A stretch of DNA of 64,000 bases from Asterella californica (GCA_036924285.1 JAYKYS010000009.1:20130001-20194000), one strand, 5' to 3'. Positions 33,431-46,329 are shown, numbered from the stretch's first letter. Made by a program: numbers and translations. The notes: generated from the letters alone by a model not told the origin.

Positions 33431-35514
33431 ATTAGGGGGAGTTAATAAGGCCAGAATTAAAGTGTCGTCTAATAAAGGAGGTGATTAGATGCAAATCCTA
33501 TGCGAATTTTGATGTGCTATGAAAAAGAAGAAGAATCTTTTGCATTTTCCTGCAAGACAAATGAGAAGAAAAATGAAAAAGAAAGAGATGTTATCCATCG
33601 ACTATCGACGTAGACATACACGTGGTTCTGTATTACCACTTGGGGTTAATCACCTTGGATATGGTCATTATTTTGATAAGAGTATAATACTTCTTACGAG
33701 AACTTTCTCGGTATAAGCACTATCACATGCTTTACAATCATATAATGTAGCATAGTTAAAGAATTATGGAATTCTCACTACTAAACTAACATATGATCAG
33801 TTACATTCATCAAGAAAACCAAAGATTCATGATCATATATAAAGTGTGATATCCAAAGTTACGAATTTGCTTAGCTTATTCTTGTTCTGAAGGATATTTT
33901 ATAAACAGGATAATATTATTCAAATCTCCACGTTGAACAGAGGTTCTCTGATCAAACTAAAAGTAATTTGTTTAAATTAGTAACTGGTAACAACACGTAA
34001 CTGGTCTTTTACTTATACAAGGATAGAATAATATTTAACTCATAATATTCAGATCAAATGATAAAACTGTAAGAGTTCAAAACTTTATCATATGTAGAAG
34101 TATTTCAAAAGTCTAGCCATTATTTTATTGAGCGAATCTAATGGATTACCAAATACTACATTGTAGATTACTTCTACAGCCCTATAAGTTTATTCCATGG
34201 AAAAAGATAGTGTGAAGTCACGAGAACCCCGATTTGTGCTGTGCAGGTATACGGTAGTGATGAGGCTAGTAACTATTAACTTTAATATGTTGCCAAGGAA
34301 ATCGAATTAAAATTTCTGGAGGAAAGAAAAGAAGGTATTGTAATATCTACAAGACATTGAGCGCTATATACTGTACGAATACATTGTAAAAGAATGCTCG
34401 AGAATTCGCCGAACTAAATTGGAAAATACTGTAAATGTTGCCGGTTTCAAATTTAGTGTCTCATAAATTAAACTTAGCAAGAAAAGTATCAACATCTGGA
34501 CACCGTCTAATGTATAGCATAAGCCACCGGGGGGAGTGGTTTCTCAGTACTAAACAAGTCCTCGAGGTAGAACCGAGGGAATGGAAGGTTTAAGATTGAG
34601 AAAGCAAATTACAAATTACAAACTGTTGGCTTTCGCAACGTAAAGCATAATAGTAAATATAAAGTGTCGATTGTGTCGAGAAGAGATTTAATGGTTGAAC
34701 TGTGTTTTTAGAAATAATTTATTAGATTAATTTATAGAAAATTTAATTTATCAGCGAATCGTGCTTTCTCAAATATTCTATTTTATAATTTATTCATTTA
34801 AGACATATCATCACAAAATACGAAAGAAGAGAGCTTTATATTTCCAAAATCCTTTACGCAAGGAGAAAAATTGGCAGGCAAGCCACTGCAAAATACAAAG
34901 GAGGAGAGACTTTAGATTCCCAGAATCTTGTACGCAAGGAGAAAATTGGCAGTTTATAGTGTAGAAGACGGGCAATCACTTGCATCAAATAGTGAGGCAC
35001 TTGACGGTACTACAGACTTCACAGGCGGGAGCCGTCAGTGGCCTTCAAGAAGCCACGAGGGTTCATAGCCTGGAGGAAGCCACGAGGGTTTATACCGGGC
35101 ATCGTACACGCATCCAGGATACAACACCTCGCCAGAATGAGTTTGGAGTCCAAATGATTACGAGGTCCCACCACGAAAGCCGAGAACGAACTGACCATTA
35201 TCTTCGCGGTCGATTAGCTCTCGTAGATTTCTATCTAGATTCTAGATTCTAGACACAATATCCCCAGGAAGGACGCAAAATGCAGCGAGAGCACCCTGAA
35301 TCTGGAAGGTGGTTCATCCTTACCCAAAGTTGCGTTATCGGTAGTTTCAGGGAACGAGGGCCAGCAATGCCCAGCATATCAAGAAGACTACATTCTCTGG
35401 TGAAGGCCTTTGTATTTCACACCATTCCGGCCCACGCTCAGCGGAGGCGTCAAGCATCCCCGCAGTAAATCACCGTGTCTTGCTTCACTCCACATCTCCC
35501 AGTCTAACAGCAAA
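33431..35514. other. Intergenic stretch before CCB1
   Basis: AT-rich to about 34800, with a lone half-arm AATTTAATTTATCAGCGAAT near 34740. After a diverged repeat pair at 34814-34952, 34980-35500 is GC-richer and probably holds the CCB1 promoter and 5' UTR. Within it, GAAGCCACGAGGGTT occurs twice about 30 bp apart (near 35050). Confidence 0.35.
34814..34952. repeat. Diverged direct repeat, ~64-bp units 75 bp apart
   Basis: CAAAATACGAAAGAAGAGAG... at 34814 and CAAAATACAAAGGAGGAGAG... at 34889 continue in parallel to ACGCAAGGAGAAAA(A)TTGGCAG at about 34877 and 34952. No coding role is evident. Confidence 0.75.
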
Positions 35515-37576
35515 ATGCCTTTTCAGATCGTGCCTCTCGCTCAATCCTCAACCTGCATGGCCGCTGCGTCGATATCGTCGTCCTTGTACTTAACATCTGC
35601 TTCCACCTCGAGTGTTACTTCAGTCCCCGTGAATTCTTCGTTAGCTCTGAGAGCACCGGTTGAATTATCGTCCGCTTCCTCGTGCTTTAGGCAGAGGTTT
35701 CCCTTTGCGTTCGCCCCCTCCGTCTCCTCTGTCTCGCCGGCCGTGGCGTCATCTGCTGCTGCTCCCGCTTCTGCCAGTAGCATTCAGAAATTCAGCGTAA
35801 AGGTACCTCCCTTTACTTACCGTGATGACATAGAGTGGAATTTAGCTCTGCAGCATATGTTTGATAGCGACATTTGATTACCGACATTGTTTGAACAGGG
35901 AAATGTGGAACGAAGATTGGGACAGGTACAGCAGAATTCCTCGACTAGCTCAAGAGGTGAATTGTACCTGTTCAGCGCCGCTCCCATGCTCATTGTTCCG
36001 GCCATTGCCGAAAGTGCGGGCTATTCTCAAGCGAGTTACTACACCTCCCTAGGGCTTTTCATAATTTCTGTTCCTGGCGTATGGTCCTTGATCAAACGAT
36101 CTACGAAATCCAAGGTAAACTTCTTGCCCCGAACAATGGTCGATCGCTCTTCATACACTCCCGCTTAAAGCTTATACTTCCGAATCCTCGGATTCGACTG
36201 GATTATCTAGAGACGGTCACTTCTTGCTCTAGACGTTTTTGTTGTTTTATGATTAGTCGTTTCTTTTGGTGGTTGAATTTTGGACGGACTTCAGTTTGAG
36301 TACAGCTCGACTTGAAAATCATTGTTTCGTTCTGAGTAGCTGAAGGACCCATTTGCAGATTGTGAGGAAAACGTTTGTCGTGCCTGGGCCGAACGCTGAG
36401 AATGGGAAGGCTCCTGGCCTCGTTGCGGGGGAAATCACGTCCTCCCTGACAAGAAACAACTTTTCCATCACAGACAGAGGAGAGGTTGTCACGTGAGTAA
36501 CTCTGCTCAACCGGACGTTCCAGAACATGCATCGATGATGCATAGTTGCGCTCACTGATAACAGCTGATAGTCAATCATGAAGTGAAACTTTGCCCAAGA
36601 TAAATCATTCTGTACAGATACTACGACATGGAGTTTTGAATTTGTCATCCGGATGTGGCACAGTCGTGTACTGGCTGTCATGGTGAGATTTGTGTTGCAA
36701 ACTAGTAAAGTGCAAACTTTGGACAAAGTGAAGTCAGGAGAACCCCAATTTGTGCAGGGCAAAGGTTAGTTATGAGGCTGACGATAATAATTGCTATCTG
36801 TCTGACTGCAGTTTTGAAGGAGTTATGGTTCCAAGCAGAGGCCAAGCAGCATTTTTGTCTTTCTGTACGGCTATCAGTCTCGGTTGTGTAGCCCTCGTTC
36901 TCACAATCACTAACCCTGAAGTCGGCAGCAGCTGGTATTACCTGACACTTTTGAGCCCACTGGCGTAAGTTCCACTACTTATTGACCGATTTACATGTAC
37001 ATTCTGTAAACGTTTTCCTTCCAAGAGTCTTTGAATGGTCCAGTGGATAACTTGGACAGGCGTTCTGTGGCAGCTGGGCTTCCATAATACAGTTTTTGCG
37101 GCTGGACTTTAGCCTATAGGTACTTACTTAGAAGATTTATGAAGAGAGTGAAAGCTTTGTAGTAGATGGTACAGAATCTTAGTTTTCTGGAAAAAATGGC
37201 TTCTTTCTTTCATTGGCACTTACGTCAGGAGCCTGGACGGGCGCCACTGGGATAGTACTGAATACAGCATGGATTCTGCGGATTGTTGGATACCTTCATC
37301 CCATCACTCGGATCTAGCGTTCGGCCTGTTCTGTCGAAGTAGTCACTGTTGGTAGGCATGCCGATTCTGACGAATAATTGTGTCTGCAGAGGATTATACT
37401 ACTGGACCAGAGCATCACGCAAGGAGGAGATCAAAGTAAAACTGGTGGTGTCAGATGATGAAGCTTCCACGGACGTCATCCTCCAGGGCGATGATGAGCA
37501 GATCGATCGTTTACGTAGGGAGTTGGAGCTCATGGAGAAAGGCATGGTGTATGTGAAGGGAATTTTCGAACAATAA
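35515..37576 (+). CDS. CCB1: Cytochrome b6f heme-attachment factor CCB1, chloroplast, 5 exons
   Basis: CCB1 is one of four CCB factors needed for covalent attachment of the extra c-type heme (cn/ci) to cytochrome b6 in the thylakoid membrane. Exons: 35515-35802, 35899-36114, 36359-36492, 36812-36964 and 37390-37576. All junctions are GT-AG and phases are consistent: 978 nt, 325 residues. The start MPFQIVPLAQSS opens a Ser/Ala/Val-rich, acid-poor N-terminus of about 95 residues, as expected of a plastid transit peptide. The conserved core follows: QASYYTSLGLFIISVPGVW, SLIKRSTKSKIVRKTFVV, NNFSITDRGEVVTFEGVM, VPSRGQAAFLSFCTAISL, then LSPLAGLYYWTRASRKEEIK. The end ELELMEKGMVYVKGIFEQ is close to the Arabidopsis C-terminus. 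Three or four hydrophobic segments lie at about residues 119-133, 141-161, 225-245 and 253-268, then a soluble C-terminal tail. The other CCB genes are not present here. Confidence 0.95.
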
Positions 37577-38409
37577 CAACAGAACAGCGCGAATTAGGAA
37601 GTTTTAGTCTACTGTAATTGTAAATTAGTTACATTAATGGCCCGGAAGTGAAGCCAGCACCAGTTCCGAGGAACTTTGTGATTCACAATCACGAGTGTAT
37701 TTTATTCACGATTAGTGGAAATTTGAGGTGGATCGTCGTCGAATCCCGAAGTGGAGGTGTGTTGATATTTCAAGCAGAGTTCGCAACTGCCCAGCGAGGT
37801 TTTCTTATGAAGTTGTTACCACAAGAGAAAAGCCGATCTCACCAAAGAGTAGACGTTTCCCTTCACCCTGAAGCGTGTATCTTTGTTCCAGACTGGGAGA
37901 CTTCAGATACGGATGCTTCCGTTAGTTGACATATCCTACGAGGAAACGGGGGAGTTATTCACTAGAGTGACGAACTCGACATTATGGTATAATCTCCTCG
38001 CATAGTTAGAACTTGATCCAAAATGCCATCACTGTAGATGACATCCAACCGGCAAACGCTGAAACTGGACGGAGAGGCAACTTACCTGGTACCTCACCAT
38101 AGAGCTTCAAAGGACCTACACCCATCTATCCGCAATCACGCATAAAGACAAGTGCTTCGACCACTGGCTAAACAGTCTAACACGAAAATGTTAGGTTTCA
38201 AACCAAGCACTCTAGGATAATCACCTGCCCCGTCGTTTGTGCGCAAGCTCGACCTTGTCAGCCTCACAGTTGTCGACTGGCATGGTTTTGACAGGGACAG
38301 ATACGTGGCTAAGACGCGTGGCGAGACATAAATTCTGGACGTCTATGTATGAAGATCTACATCGGTAACATAAAGTCATTTCTACTCTTGTTTGAATTTG
38401 CAATTCTAC
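37577..38409. other. CCB1 3' region
   Basis: Probably 3' UTR followed by intergenic DNA. A 93-codon frame at 37648-37929 (+) is unrecognised and has no upstream ATG context that I trust. Confidence 0.3.
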
Positions 38410-38934
38410 ATGTCTGAGGAGTTACTTAAGCCTTTTGGCGACGAATCTTTGGTCGTAGTTTCATCACTTCCAACTACAAACATGTCAGAGCCTATATACG
38501 TTCCAAGGCTTTTACACCGTCGTTTGTTAGCGAGACCGAAGACACATCTGCTTCTGAATGTTTACGAAATCTTGAACCATCTGAACTTTGTTAGCACGAT
38601 CCTTCGTGCCTTGGCATTACTTTCGATGTCCAGCACAAGCCCACGACCGTACGAATCCATCCACTGGAATTCCTTCCTTCGTGGTCTCCCCTTCAGATTC
38701 AACAAGCAAATTCTGCAGGAGGATAGACACTATAACTACGTTGACTTACACTTCTCTCAGCATCCTCCAGACTTCTTTGGTTCCTGCTTCGACTTTGTTA
38801 AGACTAGACGGACTTCTGGAGCCCTATCTGCACATTGGCAGTGCTTATCAGACTCCTATCATTACTTAGAAACAGTCGATACTTTGGGTGATACTCGCTC
38901 TCAGATATTTCTTTATCCTCGAAATGTTTTTTGA
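38410..38934 (+). CDS. Unrecognised 174-codon open frame
   Basis: An uninterrupted frame from ATG (MSEELLKPFGDESLVVV...) to TGA. It contains Leu/Arg-rich stretches (PRLLHRRLLARPKTHLLLN), then an aromatic and Ser-rich second half. I recognise no family. A second long frame (93 codons, 38588-38869) overlaps it on the same strand, and there is no splice-consistent partner exon, so it may be chance or a remnant of a mobile element. Confidence 0.2.
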   Translation: MSEELLKPFGDESLVVVSSLPTTNMSEPIYVPRLLHRRLLARPKTHLLLNVYEILNHLNFVSTILRALALLSMSSTSPRPYESIHWNSFLRGLPFRFNKQILQEDRHYNYVDLHFSQHPPDFFGSCFDFVKTRRTSGALSAHWQCLSDSYHYLETVDTLGDTRSQIFLYPRNVF

Positions 38935-40413
38935 ATTTTTCCTAATGACCTCCTTAACATTCCATTGCGAGTTGCTAGTTCTCCATGGGGTATGTTTCAA
39001 CCTGGAGATGACCAGATACAAAGTTAAACTCATATGATATATTAATATCCGTATAAAAGGATATTCGAGTGGATATTTAGAAAGAAATGTTTGCAAATTC
39101 AAAATTCGAATCCGTTTCCTAGAGATTAGACTGATGTCACATGACTTTAATGTTGCATGTATTAACTGAAATACTGATAAAGTAGAATGTTAGTTTTAGA
39201 TTTTGGGTTCTAGATATTCAATTTTTGGAGATAAAATGTAAGCTTTGAACTTTCAAATTCATGAGTAGCGAGCTGATGGTTTAATCTGGATGGCCTAAAC
39301 AATGTAAGTCCGCTAATTATGTTCAGCAAAATAATTAATATGGATTAGTCAGGTCGAAAATACTAGAAGTGAAGGTTCAAATACTTCTGTGTTGTCGGTC
39401 AAAGAACTTCTGTCTGACAATTGTACCACCTGCAGATTTGACAAGCAACGTCAATTTCTTGAACTACGATGTCTCCTTAATTCTAATTATTAATCTTAAT
39501 ACCGTGGTAATTTCTCACTAAGATAAATGCACTTGTCCACCTTACTACTCTTCTTCTGGTGCTCTGTGAGTCTCGTCGTGCAGCTCTGCACGAGCAAGAC
39601 CCCCAAATCCACCTTTGACTGACAATAGCAAGCTCAACAAGTTTATGGTCATGTAAAAATATTATATAAAATAAATAAAAATATTATATAGATTAATAAT
39701 TAATAATAAAAATATTTAAAATTGATTTTTTCATACATATACATAACTTTATTTTAAATTGAACTTTCGTGCAGATTCATATAAATTGAACTTTCGTGCA
39801 AATTTCTAGCTTGTTGCTCACATGCACTTTTTATATATTCAGATGACATGACATTTTGATCTACTAAACCTACTCATGTCAATCAAGAGGTAAAGTAATG
39901 CAAAGTTGAGAAAAGTGAAGCCAAGTTCGACAAACGTATCAGAGATACGATGAAGTGAATTTTTGCAGTAATATAAAATAACCGATTCTTCTATTCCATT
40001 CTTCCCTAGATTCCCGATTGAAATTCTGCTCTCTTTCTAGCTACGCTTTCATGTTTCCAATAAAGCGTCGCATGGATTTTATTATTACTGTTTAGGTAAA
40101 ACGTGAAGGTTAATAAAACGAGTAAATGACTGTTCCAAATAAACATATACACAATGGTATCGAGAGGGGACAAGATAATTGACTTGAACATAGTTAGACA
40201 GCTTGTCCATTAGACTTGTCTGTTCAGCACGGTTCTTTCTCGTTTATCTGTAATTTGCCGCCGGTTTCTGACAATTTACAGACTATTGTGTTAATTCACC
40301 TGTGCTTCTTTTAGTGAATTTTAAGTATTTTTTCACTTTTCTGGTTGGTTTGAGACCGAAATTATCCGACGCATTCTCTACTTCTCCTGCATTTTCAGAA
40401 AATTGCCGGGGCA
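38935..40413. other. AT-rich gene-free stretch
   Basis: No supported frame. An AT-only block of AAATATTATATA-like units lies at about 39650-39730, and the 15-mer AAATTGAACTTTCGT recurs about 29 bp apart near 39755-39800. Confidence 0.35.
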
Positions 40414-40565
40414 CATTACACGAGATGCCGGATCTAGGTTGGCTCTGAGGTCCAGCAAAGTAAACTATCAGTAGGTTCAATATGTAATACATTACACGAG
40501 ATGTCGGATCTAGGCTGGCTCTGAGGTCCAGCAAAGTAAACTATCAGTAGGTTCAATATGTAACA
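40414..40565. repeat. 76-bp tandem duplication
   Basis: 40414-40489 and 40490-40565 are near identical. Differences include CCGG/TCGG and TTGG/CTGG early in the unit, and AATAC/AACAC at its end. The unit starts CATTACACGAGATG and includes GTCCAGCAAAGTAAAC. A third unit starts (CACGTTACGCA) but decays at once. Confidence 0.9.
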
Positions 40566-40629
40566 CGTTACGCAATGAATAGCCAACGGATGGAAAGACT
40601 CCATCAAGTCGTGCAAGGGAAAGAAAGAC

Positions 40630-40808
40630 TCGAAGGACCAAGCCACCAACGCCAATACACCAACCACCAACCAATACAATACCAGTACACCAATAGCCAA
40701 CACCCAATATTGCCAACATCAAGTATATAGCCAACACCCAATATACACAAATAGCCAACACCAACCAATACCAACAGCCACCAATACACCAACACCAACC
40801 ACCAATAT
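40630..40808. repeat. CCAACACC/CCAATA-rich degenerate minisatellite
   Basis: About 180 bp in which the plus strand is nearly free of G and made of irregular CCAACA, CCAATA and CCACCA units. The complement reads TTGGTG/TATTGG, giving spurious Val/Leu/Trp/Gly-rich frames. It directly follows the 76-bp duplication. Confidence 0.9.
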
Positions 40809-43325
40809 TGTGGTTAGGCCTCGCTATTAGTAGCTCTAAAGTCGTCTATCGTTTTTGCTCATCGATAAATCAAAACTCTTGTATACAACAAGTGCACATG
40901 AAGTAGCATCACCTATTGTAATTGCTCTCTTGTGGATTGCACTTGCTAAAACTCTGTGTAGAACAATAGAAAATTGTTGTCTAAAGAACGTACTGCAAAA
41001 AGAAAGAGAAAGTGATACTCCTTGGCGCCTCTCATGGTAAGCTCTGGCACAATATCAAATAAAAACAGATCTTCGAAGTTGTCGATCCATATATCTCTAA
41101 GGCTAGAGAGATGAAGTGATGTCACTCATGCATATTCTTATACTTGGTTATCCTTTATGCTGCCACCAAGCTTGCAATCCATCCTGAGGGATGGGTGATC
41201 ACATGTGCTGTCATCGAATCTCATACCGGATCCTTGACAACCATATCTACCACTAAGATCTGATCTTCTCTCACTGACCCTCCTGTCTGAAAGACACATC
41301 AACGCTCTCATGTAATCATTTTCTTGTGTTATAGCAACATAACGTCTCTGATGGCATCATGAGTAACTATCCGCTCTCCTCCGTGAAGACAACGAGTATG
41401 GTGTCGACTTGATGCGTCGAGCGAGACATCACACTCGTATGTGGACAGTGTCGAAGCAACAAGTTGGACCACGTCTAGACAAAATCTCATTGCTGAAGAG
41501 AAGATAGTCGATGCGAGTCGAAACATTCTAATGCAAAATCGAGCTATGAGCCAAGAGCTTGCGCTCTTGCTCGAACAAGAGCGAAGTCGAGCTCTAGTAT
41601 CCCGTGAGATGAAAAGATCAACTAAAAGCACATGAAGAAGTACGTCAAGCTTGTGCTCAAGTTGTTTGTATAACTAATAAAAAAAAAAAAAATATGTCAT
41701 GAAAGTTTTCAACACAAATTATTGTAGACTTTTTACCCGAACCTCTGGTATGTCAATGAAATGTTTGTATAACTACAATGAAACACCGTTATAGGTTGTT
41801 ACGATACCGCTCACGTACTTCTGAGAAGAAAGAACAGAAGATGTCTCTACTTCAGAACTTTAGGTAGATGCTCAATACACTAGCGAGCGTTGGTAACAAG
41901 GTCTCTGTTGTGAGAGCTAGTCTTCAGATTTGAAGGCTGACACGCCCAGTTTGAGAACTGCAATGAACTGAAAATCAAGATGATGCATACACATATATTG
42001 TGCATTGCAAACAACTTTAGGTTGAGAGGAGATAGCTTACAAAGCCACACCTTTTCCTCCACCCATAACATTCGGCTCAGACGCTTCCAATGTGAACTGA
42101 CCAGATTCTACTTTGAAAGGGTCTGACTCCATGTCCAAAGAATGGGTAAAACTAGCACACGACGTTTACAACGACGTCCCATCGCAAGGGATAGTGCCAC
42201 TTGCGAACAAGCAGCTAAAGGTTATGGAACTGCCAAGTTCTGCGTCAGAGACTGCGAAAAGAAACTGTTGGGCGAGTGGAATGAGCATGTGAGATGAGTT
42301 CCCGGGAGTATCCATGGAATGGCGAGAAAGTGACTCAGAGTCGAATCACGAGGTTGTGACCACGGGGTGCATTAAAACCTCATGATAAGAGAAGAGGGGT
42401 CAGAGAACACTGTAATCCAAGAAGTAGGCGGGGAAGGGAAGGCAAGGGAGGAAGGACATGTGTGTTGTTGCTGGTGCTTGTTGGACTGTTTGCTGAGAAC
42501 CAACGATCGATCCGAAAGCTGGACGGAATGGGTGAGCATACCAAATGCTGCTGAACTGAACCTTGACCAGAAGCAGTGCCGGATGATCGAAGAAGGAGTG
42601 CCAGAGAAGCACAGAACGATCGTGGGTACCAAATGCATGATCGGTGAGACGAATCCGGTGCTGGAAACTCTACTGTCGCACCAAGAATTACTTTTCCCCG
42701 GACTGTACGCCTTGCGATTCTCCAAGCTCTCCCTTAGAAGCGGTCGAAGGTGAGAGAACGGGTTGTTCCCAACTAACCAAATCATTGACGGATTAATCTC
42801 TCTTCGTGTGATCGATCGAACGATCTCGGACGAATGAAACAACAACAACTTTCGTTCGAGAGAGCCGAAACTCTCACACAGCCAGCATATCGTTCCGAAG
42901 AACGCATCAACAGCAAGAGAAGAAGATAATTCTCTATCAATCCGGGGAGGGCCGGGCCTCATGTGTTCATCGAGCTGGGTTTGGATGCTGAGCGCATTAG
43001 ATTCAACTGCTCCAGGCCCTTCGCATTAAAGGGACGCAGGAGCAGTAGAGGACACTCCCGCAAGCAGACAGTCAGTCAGACCGAACTGGACCTAGTGGTT
43101 GCTTCCTGGACTGGGATCATCGAGCGAGCGCAGTCCAGGAGGATGGCACAGTCGTTTCACTAGATTTTCATCCCCCATCGTGGCAGATTAGAGTCGGTGG
43201 GTACTGAGTCAAGGTGCATGAAAGGGTCTGTCTGTCATCGCAGATGGTCCGGGGCTCCTTAGCAATAGTAGCAGCAGTATCCTTCTCGGACTAAAGGGAG
43301 ATAGATTATTTCAGTGTTTTAGTAA
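40809..43325. other. Stretch with unassigned frames
   Basis: GC content rises after about 41100. Frames include 41441-41635 (+; EEKIVDASRNILMQNRAM, helix-prone, ending RSTKST) and 42382-42753 (+, 123 codons with CCCWCLLDC). There are also a 66-codon frame at 42963-43163 (+) and a 196-codon frame on the opposite strand at 42372-42962. None resembles a known family and no consistent spliced model was found. A short poly-A run (AATAAAAAAAAAAAAATATG) near 41675 could mark an old retroposed copy. Confidence 0.3.
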
Positions 43326-43975
43326 ATGGACGAATTCGAGTTCGAGTCGTGCGAAGTTCTAGATATGGTGCCTCTTGAGGAAGAGGAGGAAGAGGAGGAG
43401 AAGGAGGAAGGGGAGCAGGTGCAACTCGAGGAGCTCATAGTAGGATCACGGAGTACGTAGAGGAGACGATCGTGTTGGAAGAAATTATCGTGCTGGAGGA
43501 AGACAGCGAGGAATTCATGGAGGCACAGCTTCGAAAACAGCAGTTGGAGGTGTGCATCGGAGCGATCGCCGAATACGTAGAGGAGTCTATAGCGATCGAG
43601 GAGGAGCAGAAAGCACTCAAATTACAAGACTACCGGAAGCAAGACATGGAAGCTCTAGTCGAAGCGATCGCCGAGTACGTGGAGCAGACGATAGCTCGGG
43701 AGGAGGAAGAGTTGAAGGAAGCAGTAGAAGAGTATGTGGTGGATTTAAAAAAAGCTTTCGAAGAATCGAAGCAAGAGCTGACGTTGGTCCGAAGCGGAGT
43801 CCGCTTTCTCGAAACGTGGTACTTGAAGAATCCCCTCCATGCCAAGACTACCACAACAGCTACTACAACAGAAATCAAACAAAAATCAAGCGCCAGCATC
43901 GGAATGCTACTCAAAGGGACCGGTTCTTGTAAGCGGGATTTCGAAGGGAATGTAAGATCTATATGTCCGAGATGA
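43326..43975 (+). pseudogene. Glu-rich repeat ORF with one frame break
   Basis: Opens with ATG at 43326 (MDEFEFESCEVLDMVPL), then a run of eight Glu, and stops at 43458. A second frame continues the same Glu-rich character from about 43442 to 43975 (ITEYVEETIVLEE... to NVRSICPR). The change of frame near 43440 is a one-base-insertion-equivalent shift, a sequencing error, or an unrecognised intron. A helix-prone motif I-x-E-Y-V-E-x-x-I recurs at 43445, 43565 and 43667 (ITEYVEETI, IAEYVEESI, IAEYVEQTI), with a fourth degenerate copy, AVEEYVVDL. The C-terminal part turns basic and Thr/Ser-rich (TTTTATTTEIKQK). No family is recognised. If expressed, it would be an acidic coiled-coil protein; it could also be a mobile-element relic. 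Confidence 0.4.
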
Positions 43976-46329
43976 CGGAGAAGGACAATCTGATGATGCA
44001 TCCGTCTTCTACAAACGAAACCCATGTTGCTTACTTACTGACTAACTTCATCACTTCCGGTGAGGCACAGGAGAATCCATCCGTCCACTCATTCATTTGT
44101 TCATCGAGAGAACGAGAGAACGAGAGAGAGAGAGAGGAAGAAACAGAAAACAGAGAGACAGAGCGAGGGACAGAAAGTGAGAGTTCGATGAGTGAGTGAA
44201 CAGAAACGTCTTCGAGATTCTTTGTTGTATCATAATTGTATCGATGAACCATCCTGTCGGGGTGCAGAGGCTTAGATCCTAGTGTACAATATAGCCCACA
44301 TAGAGAACTATAACAGCCATTTCCTATGAGCCCATTTTTAGAGATCCGTAGTTTTCTCATTTTTTCTTGTCTGTCAATGATCGATCCTTATCGAGTCAAA
44401 AAGTGAATCAAAAGCTTTACATAGATAGATAGATAAGGGAGAGGAGCGGAGCGAAGATAGAAACTGGATTTCTTGTCTTTAACACGAGAAAACATAAGCT
44501 TGATCGACCAATCGCTCGTCACGATCTGAATTTTCCAAAGATCTTAGGAAATACGTGTAGCCAACCCATCAGCATCCTCGACACTCCATTGTAGTGTACA
44601 TATAGTAGCCCTCCCAGATATTGTGCTATAACATTCATTACAGAGCTTGAATATACATAAAGGGTTGTGCCTTTTCATAGCAAGAGCGAAAGCTACTATT
44701 GATTACAACGATAACAAGTATGGTTCTCTATTATGATCACATTGTACCCCAAGTACACAAAAAGTCTGAGTAAGATCTAAGTCACATCCACTCTACTAGC
44801 AAATATCGATTGTTCACAGAAAATATCGACATCGCTCTCATTCAATAGAATAGCAAATGTCACAGCACTCTTTCAAAACCAAAGGCATATATCCAAATCA
44901 AGCATATACAGAAGCATTTAGTCGATAAAGCAAGAGTACAAGCAGCTGAAATAAGAATACACACAGCCGATCACTCAATCATTTATGCAACTCGAACTGA
45001 AGCTGCAATCTGAAATTCAAAGGTGCAAACTTAAAAACCTGAAGATAAAAGTGATCGTTGACAACCACTGCAAACTGTTCGTAATCACCATTTACGCTCG
45101 CTCATTACCAAATGACCCTTCAAGCTTCCTCCAGTCGCTCGCATAACCACAGAAGAAGAAGAATGTGCTTGCAGTCCCAGTCTCAAAGAAAGCGCACTTC
45201 CGATCTCTGAGAATTTCTAGAACACTGCTCGTCTGACACACGGGTGAAATGAAATGCCCTAACACTTGCTCCGCGTCCCAACATCTGAAATGCAAATTGG
45301 AACTCAGCAGGACCCGAATTGGAACTCAATAACACTTGCTCAGCATCTCCAAGAACTTCATCTGCACTGTGGGTCGGATTCCATGCTCAGAGATTTCAAA
45401 TCATTGCCTTAATACTTGCTCTGGAACTAATTGGGATGCTTTCTAGAACTCAAGCGAGACGGGATGTTCTCTGGAACTCAAGAGAGATGCAATCTGGAAC
45501 TCAATGTGCTTGAGACTTAGCAGTCGCAACTACTCAGCGGGGAGTCTCCTCGAGACATCGACCTCGTCCTCCTCTGCTCTGCTGCTCAACTCCGAAACAC
45601 AAGAGTACAGGGAAATTCATCCAAGTAGACCCACCATGATAACAGAACTAGACTCCCAAACGCAATCACTGGGAATCGCTGGGTCAAAATCCCTATACTA
45701 TATAATTCACAGACGTACAGTAGGATAAGTTGTTGTATGCAAAATGAAGGCGGAATGCAGTCGAACTTCGGAAATTATAATCCGATCAAATTCTCGTCTG
45801 CTTGCTTGAAGGCTGTCGAGCATACCTTCAACGTAAGCGGCTTTTGTGGTAGGTCCGATAGCGTCTAGGGGACAGCGAATAATGATGATGTTCTCAATGC
45901 AACATCATGGTCGGTAACAGAGGTCAGACGTGAATGTAGAGAAGAAGACCGAATCTATAACAGGGACGGCTCTCGTGCGTGCTTGCGCGCTCTTGGAGAA
46001 AGGAGGGGGGTAACAGGAAAGACACGAACCTGCTTAGTGAAGGAGTTTTTAACTACCTGAACCGTTAGTACGATGCATCACGATGACTTCAATCTAACGG
46101 AGGAAAAGGCTCTTGTTTTCTTGAATTTTGAAAATCAAAAAGCTGATAGTAAGCTACTCGAAAACGCATAGCAAAAATTACAATTTTGTCAAAATTTAAT
46201 TGAACTCTTCAGACATTGTAAGTTTTTTCTCTTTTCTCTAATTTTATTACAGTCGAACATGAAACTAAGAATATGAAAATTATGCATGTAAACTTAACTT
46301 ATGAGAACTTGTGTTCTTCTTTTGTTATC
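43976..46329. other. Gene-free stretch
   Basis: A GA-rich simple repeat lies at 44105-44185. From about 45295 to 45505 the phrase GGAACTCAA(T/G) recurs at irregular spacing, at least five times. A (ATAG)-like run is near 44420. Short frames have no recognisable domain. Confidence 0.35.
44105..44185. repeat. GA-rich simple repeat
   Basis: Irregular GAGA/GAGAAC/GACAGA units, purine-only on the plus strand for most of the stretch. It creates false Arg/Glu and Ser/Leu-rich frames. Confidence 0.9.

Noticed and set aside
36203..36762. Minus-strand frames of 109 and 147 codons
   Set aside because: They overlap CCB1 exon 3 and its introns in antisense and show no family resemblance.
40434..40798. 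Minus-strand frames rich in Val, Leu, Trp and Gly
   Set aside because: Translations of the CCAACA/CCAATA minisatellite, not proteins.
42372..42962. 196-codon minus-strand frame
   Set aside because: Long but Ser-rich with no recognisable motif; two plus-strand frames overlap it, so strand and coding status cannot be decided.
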